Below are positions 1-8,443 of a DNA stretch of 64,000 nucleotides, one piece after another. Under the pieces are notes generated by a model. It had not been told where the DNA came from. It searched no databases and worked only from the letters and a program-made list of their open reading frames with translations. Numbering within the stretch: the first letter of the stretch is position 1; each line of letters opens with the position of its first letter. This DNA is from an uncultured Lachnospiraceae bacterium (GTDB lineage Bacteria > Bacillota > Clostridia > Lachnospirales > Lachnospiraceae). The position numbers and the translations under genes are program-made. The stretch covers positions 124,001 through 188,000 of the forward strand of contig CAKRJP010000001.1 in assembly GCA_934351835.1 (NCBI GenBank). Reading direction: 5' to 3'.

Positions 1-25
1 CATAATTCTGAGCCTTTCTTTGGTA

Positions 26-349
26 TTATATTTCAAGCTGCTTTCTGGCACTTACGATACCGCGTCTGCAGCCTTCCCCGGAAACAGATGAAATCTGTCC
101 GTCTGCCATGGTGACAGTCAGGGCACAGCGGTTGCTGCAGCCGGTGCAGTCGATTTCTTTCTCGCCACTGAAACCTGCGTTATCAGAAATCCAAGATGTC
201 TGATGACGGTCCTGAAACTGTGTGTTGGCACTGACGATGCCGCGGTGGCAGCAATTGCCGGAGACATTCGTAATGGTATCATTTTCTATTGTGATTTCCA
301 GGGGACAGGCATTGTTGCAGCCATGGCAGGAGACATTCATAATTTTCAT
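26..349 (-). CDS. Twin CxxCxxxC mini-protein, DUF1667-like
   Basis: A 107-residue protein made of two similar halves. Each half has CxGCxxxC, then a hydrophobic strand, a V-S-G turn, a further Cys, and RGIVSA. The first half begins CHGCNNAC and the second CTGCSNRC. This Cys pattern resembles DUF1667-type small redox or Fe-S proteins that accompany flavin dehydrogenases, but here the motif is duplicated. The start at 349 is chosen because AAAGGGG lies just upstream; the longer reading frame to 454 adds a hydrophobic leader that looks non-coding. It is divergent from the PucR-type regulator and near a flavoprotein/ETF operon, so a redox role is an inference. Function is unknown. Confidence 0.7.
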   Translation of the reverse strand: MKIMNVSCHGCNNACPLEITIENDTITNVSGNCCHRGIVSANTQFQDRHQTSWISDNAGFSGEKEIDCTGCSNRCALTVTMADGQISSVSGEGCRRGIVSARKQLEI

Positions 350-510
350 AATATTAACCCCTTTCTTGAATGATACGTTCTTATTATGAAGAGGAAAGAA
401 AAAGATGTCAAGCAGAGGAATGAATGCTGATAAGAAGATTGTTGAAAGAAACATCGAATTAAGATATGATAATCTTATGCTAAGAAATTAACGAAAAAAG
501 GAAGAGATTT

Positions 511-2187
511 ATGAAATTTACTGTAAAAGACATGCTTGCAATGGAACTCTTTCAAGATGCCAGGATACTTTGGGGGCAGGATAATATTTTCAATGAGATA
601 TCAGGAGTGACTATTATAGAAGCTCCGGATATTGTGCGGTTTATTAATGGTGGAGAAGTGCTGCTCACTGGGTTGAATGCATTTTATGTCTGTTCGCCGG
701 AGGAGTTCCGTGATTATATGAACGCTTTAGCGAAAACACGGGTCAGTGCATTGGTGTTAAAAAGAGGACGACAGATTGATTATCTGGAAGAAAAGATGGA
801 GATCATAGGTGACTATTCGAAAGGAACGGGTACACCGGTGATAGAGATTCCGTTTGAAGTACCTTTCAGAAATATTTTGAGTATGATCATGGAGCGTCTT
901 TTTAATGAAGAAGTAGTTCGACTGAAATATTTCAAGACGACACATGATAATTTTACGGCGCTGTCGTTGTCCTTTCATTCGGTAGAAGATGGGGTTCAGA
1001 GGATACTGGAAGTTCTGGAAAAATTAATTGGTAATCCGGTGGCGGTCTTTGACCAGAATTTTGAGTGCCTTGCAACTACAGATGCCAGGATCAGAAAATT
1101 TAGTATCCAGTCTGATATCAAAGACTATGTGCCGGAATTTTATTCTATTTATAAATACCGCAAACAGGAAGCGATTCTGGAAGACGGAAAAGAATATGGT
1201 CAGTTTCCTGTGCGGATGAATGTGATGTACAACCTGAGGATGTACCTGACTATTACAGAGATAAATCATCCGGTAAGTAGTATGGATTTCATTGCAATTG
1301 AGAATGCAGTGACAGCCTTAAAACAGGAGCTGTTCCGTCAGAATTCTCTGAAAGAACTGGAAAAGCAATTCCAGAGTGACATTGTTAACAATATTCTGAA
1401 CGGACGTGTGCTATCTTTGCAGGAACTTCAAAAAGATTGTGCATTATTAGAGATTCCGGTAAATGAGAATTACCGGGTCATTGCGTTTGACCTGGCATCA
1501 GATGCGCAGGAGAATGATCTGAATGAAAAGGTAAAATACAGTAATATTTTGTATAATGCGATTGCGATTGAAATCCCGAATATAAAAATCCAGAATAATA
1601 TGGATAAAGTAATCGTGATCCAGCAGGTGGATATGGAAGAAAAGCAGGAAGATTACAGAAGGACTCTTCAGGAGACGATTATGAGAATCCAGAGACGTCT
1701 GAAGAAGACAAAGAAAGACGTAAAACTTCAGGTGGGAGTCGGAAAACTGGCAGAGGGAGCGGAACATATTTCTGAGAGTTATAAAGAGGCGATGGATTCA
1801 CTGATGTTTATAGATGTTCTTGGAGAACCTTGTGAGGAAGAAGGCGCCAAAAGCATGTTCTTTTCAGATATGGGGATTTTTAAATTTATTTGTCAGTTAA
1901 CGGATAAAAACGCATTGCTGGAGTATATTCCGGAGTCACTGCAGAAACTGCTCTATTATAAAAAGCAGCAGAAACAGGATCTGATTTTGACGTTAAAGAC
2001 ATATCTGGAGCATAATCAAAATCTTTCGAAAACGGCGCAGGATTTATATATCCATTATAAGACGGCAGCCTATCGGATGGAACGTATTGAGGAAATTACC
2101 GGAATAGATTTTAATAATTCGAATGAAATACTGTCTGTTCGTATTGGATTGGTTGTATATAAAATGCTCGAGAATATGAAGAATTAG
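511..2187 (+). CDS. PucR-family transcriptional regulator
   Basis: The 558-residue protein has the PucR layout. An N-terminal PucR sensing domain (about residues 5-125) contains the GGEVLLTG stretch typical of the family. A middle CdaR/GGDEF-like region spans about 290-430. A C-terminal PucR-type helix-turn-helix (about 490-540) includes LSKTAQDLYIHYKTAAYRM. PucR proteins activate purine and allantoin catabolism in Bacillus subtilis. AAGGAAGAG precedes the ATG, and a strong terminator follows, so it is probably monocistronic. The downstream carbamoylase/flavoprotein/ETF operon and the allantoin region are plausible targets; that assignment is inferred from context. Confidence 0.88.
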   Translation: MKFTVKDMLAMELFQDARILWGQDNIFNEISGVTIIEAPDIVRFINGGEVLLTGLNAFYVCSPEEFRDYMNALAKTRVSALVLKRGRQIDYLEEKMEIIGDYSKGTGTPVIEIPFEVPFRNILSMIMERLFNEEVVRLKYFKTTHDNFTALSLSFHSVEDGVQRILEVLEKLIGNPVAVFDQNFECLATTDARIRKFSIQSDIKDYVPEFYSIYKYRKQEAILEDGKEYGQFPVRMNVMYNLRMYLTITEINHPVSSMDFIAIENAVTALKQELFRQNSLKELEKQFQSDIVNNILNGRVLSLQELQKDCALLEIPVNENYRVIAFDLASDAQENDLNEKVKYSNILYNAIAIEIPNIKIQNNMDKVIVIQQVDMEEKQEDYRRTLQETIMRIQRRLKKTKKDVKLQVGVGKLAEGAEHISESYKEAMDSLMFIDVLGEPCEEEGAKSMFFSDMGIFKFICQLTDKNALLEYIPESLQKLLYYKKQQKQDLILTLKTYLEHNQNLSKTAQDLYIHYKTAAYRMERIEEITGIDFNNSNEILSVRIGLVVYKMLENMKN

Positions 2188-2206
2188 CAGATATTTAACA
2201 CACATG

Positions 2207-2248
2207 GATAAGATTTATCAACATTAGATAAATCTTATCTTTTTTTTT
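2207..2248 (+). terminator. Rho-independent terminator after pucR-like gene
   Basis: A perfect 13-bp stem (GATAAGATTTATC paired with GATAAATCTTATC) with a 7-nt loop is followed by nine T. It separates the regulator from the next operon. Confidence 0.93.
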
Positions 2249-2336
2249 ATCCATTTTTTGGGATGAACTATGTTAAAAAAATATCTATAATAAGCGCATA
2301 AACAACATAGCAGATAAAGAGAGGGGGATACATCAC

Positions 2337-3572
2337 GTGAATGCAAATATAGAGCGAGTGGTATCCAGATTAGAAGAAATCTATCAATGCGGCAAGAAAG
2401 AGGATGGGACATACACCAGAATGGCATTTTCTCCGGAAGATGTAAAGGGCAGAAAATTATTTGCATCCTGGGCAGAAGAATTAGGGATGACCTGGAAAGT
2501 GGATGAAGCAGGAAATCTGATCGCCCATATGGATGGAGAGGATAACAGTCTTCCTGTAATTATGATGGGATCTCATCTCGATACAGTTCCGGACGGCGGG
2601 CGTTATGACGGAGTTACAGGATGTGTCGGAGGATTGGAAGTCTGTGAGGTATTAAAGGAAAACGATATTGTGCCAAAACATCCGATTGAAATTATTGTAT
2701 TTACAGATGAAGAAGGATTCCGTTTTGGAAAGGGACTGCTTGGAAGCAGTGCTTTGTGCGGACAAGATCCGGATGTTTCGGATGAAGAATTAGATATTTA
2801 CGGTGAAACAAGGGGTGAAGTGATGAAGTCCTACGGAATCACCAGTAAAGATGTAATGAAAGCAAAAAGAGATCCGAAAAGTATCCACAGTTTTATTGAA
2901 CTTCATGTGGAGCAGGGATCAAGGCTTGATAAGAATAAGATTCCGGTAGGTGTGGTTTCCTCCATTGCAGGAGTGAACAGATATGATGTCACAGTCGTTG
3001 GAGAAGCAAATCATGCAGGAAGCACGGCGATGGCAGACCGGAAAGATGCACTGGTGGCAGCGGCGGGATTTATCAATCAGGTTCCGGATGTGATTGCTGA
3101 ATATGGAAATGAATTTACTGTGGCAACAGTCGGAACTATAAAAGTGACACCACATTCTGTGAATGTAATCCCGGGTACTTGTACATTCAGTCTGGAGATC
3201 AGGGATCAGAGCGCAGCAGTGATGAAACTGATCGAAGCAAATCTCCACAAAAAACTGGAGGAGATGTGCAAGAAGTACAAAGTCACTTATACGTTTACAC
3301 CGACATCATATCATGACCCGGCACCGATGTCTGAGCTGGTAAAAGGAACAATCGAGGAAGCGGTAAAAGAATTAGGAATTGATTATACGGTGATTCCAAG
3401 CGGTGCATTCCATGACTCGCTGATCATGACCAGTGTGTTCCCGACAGGAATGATATTTGTACCGAGCAAAGATGGAATCAGTCATTCCAGGTATGAATAT
3501 ACAGCACCGGAAGATATTGAGAATGGATGCAATGTTCTCATAAATACAGTATTAAAACTGGATGAAATGTAA
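2337..3572 (+). CDS. M20-family amidohydrolase (allantoate amidohydrolase / N-carbamoyl-L-amino acid hydrolase)
   Basis: A 411-residue Zn-dependent amidase of the AllC/HyuC group, which hydrolyses N-carbamoyl compounds and releases CO2 and ammonia. Metal ligands are visible: H80, D91 in GGRYDG, E125/E126 in TDEEG, and H190 in LHVEQG, plus a late SHSRYE histidine. The start is GTG, fixed by GAGAGGGGG 9 bp upstream. It is a paralogue of the AllC at 32.2 kb but differs in the active-site neighbourhood (RYDG rather than DFDG). Here it leads an operon with a DAO-type flavoprotein and EtfBA, so its substrate may be a different carbamoyl compound. Family confident, substrate uncertain. Confidence 0.85.
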   Translation: MNANIERVVSRLEEIYQCGKKEDGTYTRMAFSPEDVKGRKLFASWAEELGMTWKVDEAGNLIAHMDGEDNSLPVIMMGSHLDTVPDGGRYDGVTGCVGGLEVCEVLKENDIVPKHPIEIIVFTDEEGFRFGKGLLGSSALCGQDPDVSDEELDIYGETRGEVMKSYGITSKDVMKAKRDPKSIHSFIELHVEQGSRLDKNKIPVGVVSSIAGVNRYDVTVVGEANHAGSTAMADRKDALVAAAGFINQVPDVIAEYGNEFTVATVGTIKVTPHSVNVIPGTCTFSLEIRDQSAAVMKLIEANLHKKLEEMCKKYKVTYTFTPTSYHDPAPMSELVKGTIEEAVKELGIDYTVIPSGAFHDSLIMTSVFPTGMIFVPSKDGISHSRYEYTAPEDIENGCNVLINTVLKLDEM

Positions 3573-3644
3573 GTAACATGTCAGCTACATGTGAAGATAA
3601 AGACTATTTAAATGGATTAAAGTGAAAGGCAGGTAATAAAAACT

Positions 3645-4814
3645 ATGGCAAAGAAAAAAATCGGTATTATTGGCGGTGGAATCTCAGGAGCAGGACTGGC
3701 ATATCATTTGAGTCTTTACGATGGAGAAGCAGATGTGATTGTTTTTGAAAAAGATACGATTGGTGGAGCTTCTACGGCAAAATCAGCAGGAACCGTATGT
3801 TTATTTGATGATTCCATTAAGAACAGATACTGGGATGTAAGACTTTATGGTTTCGAATCCTACCTGAAAATGGAAGCAGAGGAGAAAGGTTCAGCAGGAT
3901 TTGATAAGACAGGAACCCTTGTAGTTGCTACTAACGAAGAAGTAGAAAAGGTCATCAAAGAAGGAATTGCCCTTTCCAGAGCAGCCGGATATACAGGGGA
4001 GTATATTACAGATAAAGAACGCATCAAAGAGATCCTTCCGGACATCTCTACAGATAATATCCTTGGAGCAGGATATACAGAAGATGACGGATATTTTGAT
4101 GGAACTATGATCTCCAATACATATATGAAGAAGGCTGTGAAAAACGGCGGTGTGACAGTGAAAACGGGTGTCAGAGTAACAGACATCAAGATCGAAGATA
4201 ACAAAGTCAAGGGTCTGACAACAGACGAAGGAATCGATTATGAATTTGATGTAGTGGTTGACTGTACAGGTCCATGGAGCAAGATCACAGGTGATCTGGC
4301 AGGATTGAATGTACCGATCTGGCATACAAAAGCAGAGGCCTTCTTCTTATGCCCTCCAGGAAAGAAATTAAACTATACATTCCCGGTGCTGAAATATCCT
4401 GAGTTTTATGCACTCAGAGCAGGAGATAACATTTTTATCTGCAAATCTCATCTGTCAATGGATCTGAATAATCCGGAACATGCAGGACAGTGGGATCCGG
4501 ATAAATTACCGAAGACAGGTGGAACAGATGATTACTTTATTGATTTCCTGTTAGATCAGTTAGAAGTAAAAGTTCCTGGAATCGTAGACAGTGGTCTTGT
4601 ATCTTCATGGTTGTCATACCGTGCAGAACCAAAGGATTTCTGGCCGGTACTTGGAAAAACACCAATTGATGGTTATATGGTTTCTACTGGATTTGGCGGA
4701 AATGGAGTTATTGAAGTTCCGGCAGCAACCAGAGATCTGGCACAGCTGATCATGCGTGATGACAGCACTCCATTACTTGAAAACTGGTCATTTGAGAGAT
4801 TGCTTGAGGACTAA
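3645..4814 (+). CDS. DAO-family FAD-dependent oxidoreductase
   Basis: This 389-residue flavoprotein opens with a dinucleotide-binding fold (IGIIGGGISGAGLAYHLS, then an acidic residue closing strand 2 in VIVFEKD). It ends with the FAD-contacting GFGGNGV segment typical of the DAO/glycine-sarcosine oxidase superfamily. The family oxidises amines such as glycine, sarcosine, proline or D-amino acids. It sits between a carbamoylase and EtfB-EtfA, implying electrons go to ETF rather than oxygen. One coherent model is carbamoylase releasing an amino acid that this enzyme dehydrogenates. The substrate cannot be read from the sequence. There is no signal peptide; it should be cytoplasmic. Confidence 0.82.
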   Translation: MAKKKIGIIGGGISGAGLAYHLSLYDGEADVIVFEKDTIGGASTAKSAGTVCLFDDSIKNRYWDVRLYGFESYLKMEAEEKGSAGFDKTGTLVVATNEEVEKVIKEGIALSRAAGYTGEYITDKERIKEILPDISTDNILGAGYTEDDGYFDGTMISNTYMKKAVKNGGVTVKTGVRVTDIKIEDNKVKGLTTDEGIDYEFDVVVDCTGPWSKITGDLAGLNVPIWHTKAEAFFLCPPGKKLNYTFPVLKYPEFYALRAGDNIFICKSHLSMDLNNPEHAGQWDPDKLPKTGGTDDYFIDFLLDQLEVKVPGIVDSGLVSSWLSYRAEPKDFWPVLGKTPIDGYMVSTGFGGNGVIEVPAATRDLAQLIMRDDSTPLLENWSFERLLED

Positions 4815-4874
4815 TTTGGGGATTAGCTGGCGATAGATTTGAAATTTATTTTGGAATTTATTTAGGAGGAAACG

Positions 4875-5666
4875 ATGAATATAGCAGTTCTTATTAAACA
4901 GGTTCCGGTATCAAATGATGTATCCGTAGATCCGGTAACTCATGCACTGGTACGTGCAAGTTCCGAGGGAATGATCAATCCGGCGGACTTAAATGCGATT
5001 GAAGATGCTTTGCAGTTAAAAGAACAGACCGATGGAAAAGTGGTTGTATTTACCATGGGACCACCGGATGCGGAAAAATCACTTCGTGATGCAATGGCAA
5101 TTGGATGTGATGAAAGTTGTCTGGTGACAGACAGAGCGGTAGCCGGCGGGGACACGGTAGCAACCGCAAAAGTACTTGCAAGAGCAATAAAATTATATGG
5201 AGAATTTGATCTGGTCATGGGTGGTGCACTGTCTGCGGATGGTGCCACCGGACAGGTCGGTGCGATGGTGGCAGAAGAGCTCGGACTCCCACATGTGGTA
5301 GAGGTTCAGTCAGTGAAATATGATGAATCATATCCTGAGAGAATTGAAGTAGTGAAGAAAATCCACAATACGGATTTCCGTCTGGCATGTAAACTTCCGG
5401 CAGTAGTATCTGTAAACTTCGGATGCAACGAGCCGAGACTCGCAACTCTTCGCAGCAAGCGCGCGGCAAAGAGCAAACCACTTACAACATATACAAATGC
5501 AGAGTTGGGATTTGCAGCAGATGAGATCGGAATCAAGGGTTCTCCGACAGTGACGGTGGATTCTTTCCAGCCGGAGACAAAACGCAGTGCAAAAATGCTG
5601 ACGGGAAGTCCGGCAGAACTTGCAAAGCAGCTGCATGATCTTATTGAAGAAGAGAAAGGAAAATAA
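4875..5666 (+). CDS. etfB: Electron transfer flavoprotein beta subunit
   Basis: At 263 residues this matches EtfB in length. It shows the family start (NIAVLIKQVPVS, NPADLNAIEDAL), the GCDESCLVTDRAVAGGDT segment and VSVNFGCNEPRLATLRS near the AMP-binding region. EtfB pairs with EtfA to shuttle electrons from flavin dehydrogenases. AGGAGG lies upstream, and etfA follows after 3 nt, indicating translational coupling. No acyl-CoA dehydrogenase is nearby, so the likely electron donor is the adjacent DAO-type flavoprotein. This is an inference from operon order. Confidence 0.95.
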   Translation: MNIAVLIKQVPVSNDVSVDPVTHALVRASSEGMINPADLNAIEDALQLKEQTDGKVVVFTMGPPDAEKSLRDAMAIGCDESCLVTDRAVAGGDTVATAKVLARAIKLYGEFDLVMGGALSADGATGQVGAMVAEELGLPHVVEVQSVKYDESYPERIEVVKKIHNTDFRLACKLPAVVSVNFGCNEPRLATLRSKRAAKSKPLTTYTNAELGFAADEIGIKGSPTVTVDSFQPETKRSAKMLTGSPAELAKQLHDLIEEEKGK

Positions 5667-5669
5667 CCA

Positions 5670-6653
5670 ATGGCTAATGGAATTTGTGTTTATGCAGAAA
5701 GTTATAATGGAAAATTAGAGGTGGCGGCTGCAGAACTGGTTTCAGCGGCAAAGGGCCTTGCAAAGACAACCGGAGAGAAAATCCAGGCAATCGTAGTGGA
5801 TCGGAATGTAGAAGAAATCGCATCAGAGTTAGATAAACTCGGGGTGGACGAAATTTACGGAGTGAAAGCCGATCGAGATGTAATTATGCAGGATGATGTA
5901 TTAAGTGAAGTTGTTGCAGAAATGTTAAAGAAAGTAGAACCATCTGCAGTACTGGTGCCTGCGACACCGGAGGGAAGATCTGTATTTTCCAGAGTGGCGA
6001 TCAAATTACACTGTGGAATGACGGCAGATTGTACAGAAGTGCTGGTGGGAACAAAAGAAGACGGATCTTATTATATCAAACAGAATAAGCCATCCTTTGG
6101 TGAAAATGTATTTGTAACAATCGTTACAAAAGACGGTGTTTATCCGCAGATGATGACCATACGTCCAGGTGTTTATACACCGGAGGAAGAAGGTTGCGGA
6201 GGAAATGCAAAGATTACATATTTTGATGATATCAAACTTCCGGAGTCAGCAATTGAAGTTTTGGAAGAATTACCGGCAGAGAATGAAACTGACAGCATCT
6301 TAGGCGCTGAAGTAGTCGTTGTAGGTGGCAGAGGTGTATTGGAAGAAGATAATTTTGAACTGTTAGAAAAATTTGCGGAAAAAGTTGGCGGTGCAATCGG
6401 GGGTACAAGACCAATGGTAGATTCGGAGATGATTCCTTTCAATCATCAGATCGGACAGACCGGTCTTACGATCCGCCCGAAGATCTGTATTTCGTTTGGA
6501 GTATCCGGAGCAATCCAGCATACAGAAGGAATCAAAGATACGAAGTTATATGTAGCAGTCAACAATGATGAACATGCAGCAATTTTTGGGGTTGCTGATT
6601 ATGGAATCCAGGCAGATTTAAAAGATGTGTTAGAGAGTTATCTTGCATTATAA
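5670..6653 (+). CDS. etfA: Electron transfer flavoprotein alpha subunit
   Basis: The 327-residue EtfA has an N-terminal adenine-nucleotide alpha-hydrolase-like domain and the C-terminal FAD domain with GGRGV, IGQTG and GVSGAIQHTEGIKD motifs, ending with the usual NNDEHAAIFGVADYG block. The FAD-domain stretch reads GGTRPMVDSEMIPFNHQ, where many EtfA proteins have an Arg-rich GASRAAVD version. This may shift the flavin environment. Its RBS (AAAGGA) lies inside the end of etfB. A hairpin terminator at 6686 ends the operon. Confidence 0.95.
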   Translation: MANGICVYAESYNGKLEVAAAELVSAAKGLAKTTGEKIQAIVVDRNVEEIASELDKLGVDEIYGVKADRDVIMQDDVLSEVVAEMLKKVEPSAVLVPATPEGRSVFSRVAIKLHCGMTADCTEVLVGTKEDGSYYIKQNKPSFGENVFVTIVTKDGVYPQMMTIRPGVYTPEEEGCGGNAKITYFDDIKLPESAIEVLEELPAENETDSILGAEVVVVGGRGVLEEDNFELLEKFAEKVGGAIGGTRPMVDSEMIPFNHQIGQTGLTIRPKICISFGVSGAIQHTEGIKDTKLYVAVNNDEHAAIFGVADYGIQADLKDVLESYLAL

Positions 6654-6685
6654 ATAATATCAATTTGTTGAGAGTGTGAAGGGGA

Positions 6686-6730
6686 AGAGCAGAATTTGTA
6701 GAAATACAGGTTCTGCTCTGATTTTGTTTT
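6686..6730 (+). terminator. Terminator after etfA
   Basis: The AGAGCAGAA / TTCTGCTCT stem encloses a second TGTA/TACA stem and is followed by a T-rich tract. It closes the carbamoylase-flavoprotein-ETF operon. Confidence 0.8.
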
Positions 6731-6808
6731 AGTGTGTCCGGCAAATCTGGTCCGCACCTGCAGGTGTAAGTCCGGTGGTGCCAGAATCCTGATAGAAAAA
6801 AGATGCGA

Positions 6809-6837
6809 TTGAAAAAGACAGTGTGATTCGCTATAAT
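6809..6837 (+). promoter_or_regulatory. Sigma-A promoter for HAD/greA operon
   Basis: TTGAAA, a 17-bp spacer and TATAAT form a near-consensus promoter about 50 bp before the HAD gene start. Confidence 0.85.
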
Positions 6838-6890
6838 AACGATGTCAAATAAAGGAATCATAACAATAGAGAATCTATCAGGAGGAAGAG

Positions 6891-7691
6891 ATGGAAGGAC
6901 AGAAAAAAGCGGCAATGTTTTTTGATATAGACGGAACACTGGTCAGTGATATTACGGAGTCGATCCCGGAGAGTGCGATCAAGGCGTTAAAGATGGCAAA
7001 AGAGAACGGCCATGAGATATTTATCAATACCGGAAGGACTCTTTGCAGTGTATCTAAAGGGCTGGTGGAAATTGGATTTGACGGACTGCTCTGTGGTTGT
7101 GGGACATATATTCTGTATCACGGCAAAGAACTTTTAGATCTGGAGATTCTGGAGAAACGTGGATATGAACTGGTGGATATGATGTTTGCCTGTGGTATGA
7201 CCGGTATTCTGGAAGGAAATACAGATATTTATCTTCCGAGAGAGGTTACTGAATATAAAGATATCGAGGATATCCGCAGGAGACGTGCCCCTTGGGGATT
7301 GGGACTTAAGAAGCATATAGAAGATAAGGATTACCGTTATGATAAGATTTATGTAGGTACAGATGAGAAAAGTGATAAAGAACGGTTTTTTGATTTTGTA
7401 AAAGAAGATATGGATATCGTGGACCGGAGAAATGGTATGTATGAGATTATTCAGAAGGGCTATTCAAAAGCAACTGCGATTGAAGTTATAAGGAAATATC
7501 TGGGACTTTCCATGGATCAGATATATGTATTCGGAGACAGCAGTAATGATATTGAGATGTTCCGATATGCAGACCATGCGATCGCGATGGGGTGCCATGA
7601 TGAGGTGCTGGACCAGTATACAGAATATGTGGCGGACACCGTGGAAAATGATGGCATTTACAAAGCGATGGAACATTATGGATTGATATAG
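6891..7691 (+). CDS. Cof-type HAD-IIB family phosphatase
   Basis: The protein is 266 residues. HAD motif I reads FFDIDGTLVS (the first Asp is the nucleophile), motif II is NTGRT, and motif III/IV is around YSKATA and FGDSSNDIEMF. A Cof-type cap lies between motifs II and III. Such enzymes dephosphorylate small sugar or cofactor phosphates such as FMN or HMP-PP. GGAGG precedes the ATG. It is followed after 13 bp by a GreA-like gene and then the thiamine operon, which has its own promoter. The substrate is not determinable; a link to thiamine precursors is only a neighbourhood guess. Confidence 0.85.
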   Translation: MEGQKKAAMFFDIDGTLVSDITESIPESAIKALKMAKENGHEIFINTGRTLCSVSKGLVEIGFDGLLCGCGTYILYHGKELLDLEILEKRGYELVDMMFACGMTGILEGNTDIYLPREVTEYKDIEDIRRRRAPWGLGLKKHIEDKDYRYDKIYVGTDEKSDKERFFDFVKEDMDIVDRRNGMYEIIQKGYSKATAIEVIRKYLGLSMDQIYVFGDSSNDIEMFRYADHAIAMGCHDEVLDQYTEYVADTVENDGIYKAMEHYGLI

Positions 7692-7704
7692 GAGGCGGTT
7701 TTAA

Positions 7705-8205
7705 ATGGGTGAGCAGCTGACTAAAGGCGATGTGGAAAAAATAAAAGAAGAAATTGAGTACCGTAAGCTGGTCGTGCGGAAAAAAGAACTGGAGGCAGTC
7801 AAAGAGGCGAGAGCACAGGGAGACCTGAGCGAGAATTTTGAGTATAAGGCAGCAAAGCAGGATAAGAACCGCAATGAAAGCAGGATCCGTTATTTGGAGA
7901 AGATGTTGAAAAATGCAAGGATTATTTCAGATGAATCAAAGGCCGATGAAGTAGGAATTAACAATACGGTAGATATTTATTTCGAGGATGATGACGAAGT
8001 TGAGACGTACCGTCTGGTGACCAGTGTCAGAGGTAATTCCCTGCAGGGGCTGATCAGTATCGAATCGCCGTTAGGGAAAGCAATCAAAGGACATAAAGTG
8101 GGAGATCGTGTTAAGGTAGAAGCCGGAGTGGGCGGATACTATGTAGAGATCAGAAAGATTGATAATTCGACCGATGACAGTCATGATACTCTGCGAAAAT
8201 ATTAA
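7705..8205 (+). CDS. greA: GreA/GreB-family transcription elongation factor
   Basis: The 166-residue protein has an N-terminal antiparallel coiled coil (about residues 5-80) with the signature GDLSENFEYKAAKQDK, which carries the acidic tip residues. A C-terminal FKBP-like domain spans about 88-155 (SPLGKAIKGHKVGDRVKVEA). It stimulates RNA cleavage by backtracked RNA polymerase. It is co-transcribed with the preceding HAD gene. Lachnospiraceae often carry more than one GreA-type protein, so this may not be the housekeeping copy. Confidence 0.88.
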   Translation: MGEQLTKGDVEKIKEEIEYRKLVVRKKELEAVKEARAQGDLSENFEYKAAKQDKNRNESRIRYLEKMLKNARIISDESKADEVGINNTVDIYFEDDDEVETYRLVTSVRGNSLQGLISIESPLGKAIKGHKVGDRVKVEAGVGGYYVEIRKIDNSTDDSHDTLRKY

Positions 8206-8239
8206 ACTTGCAGATCGTAGATGAATTAACAAATAACAA

Positions 8240-8268
8240 TTGAAAACTATACGTTGTTAGCGTATAAT
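8240..8268 (+). promoter_or_regulatory. Promoter of the thiamine operon
   Basis: TTGAAA, 17-bp spacer, TATAAT. It lies just upstream of the TPP aptamer, giving a transcript start close to the first aptamer helix. Confidence 0.87.
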
Positions 8269-8280
8269 GAATTTGTAAAA

Positions 8281-8368
8281 ACGGGGAGCTGGCATGCAAG
8301 TCGGCTGAGAGGAAACTGACAGTGTTTCGACCCAACAACCTGATTTGGATAATGCCAACGTAGGGACA
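8281..8368 (+). promoter_or_regulatory. TPP riboswitch (THI element)
   Basis: The conserved TPP aptamer segments occur in order: GGGGAGC near the start, GCTGAGAGGA (8303-8312), GACCC (8329-8333), ACCTGATTTGGATAATGCCA (8338-8357) and TAGGGA (8361-8366). This aptamer binds thiamine pyrophosphate and represses thiamine genes. A terminator hairpin follows directly, so control is by transcription attenuation. Confidence 0.97.
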
Positions 8369-8386
8369 TATAAGCTAAGTTTATTT

Positions 8387-8420
8387 AACGGATATGCCTG
8401 CGTGGTGTATCCGTTTTATT
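8387..8420 (+). terminator. Riboswitch expression-platform terminator
   Basis: The AACGGATA / TATCCGTT stem is followed by a T-rich run, located between the TPP aptamer and the thiM RBS. It presumably forms when TPP is bound. Confidence 0.85.
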
Positions 8421-8443
8421 TTAATTTAAATGGAGGATTCATC

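Noticed and set aside
8345..8443. Upstream extension of the thiM reading frame
   Set aside because: It runs through the TPP aptamer end and the terminator; the GGAGG-linked ATG at 8444 explains the gene.
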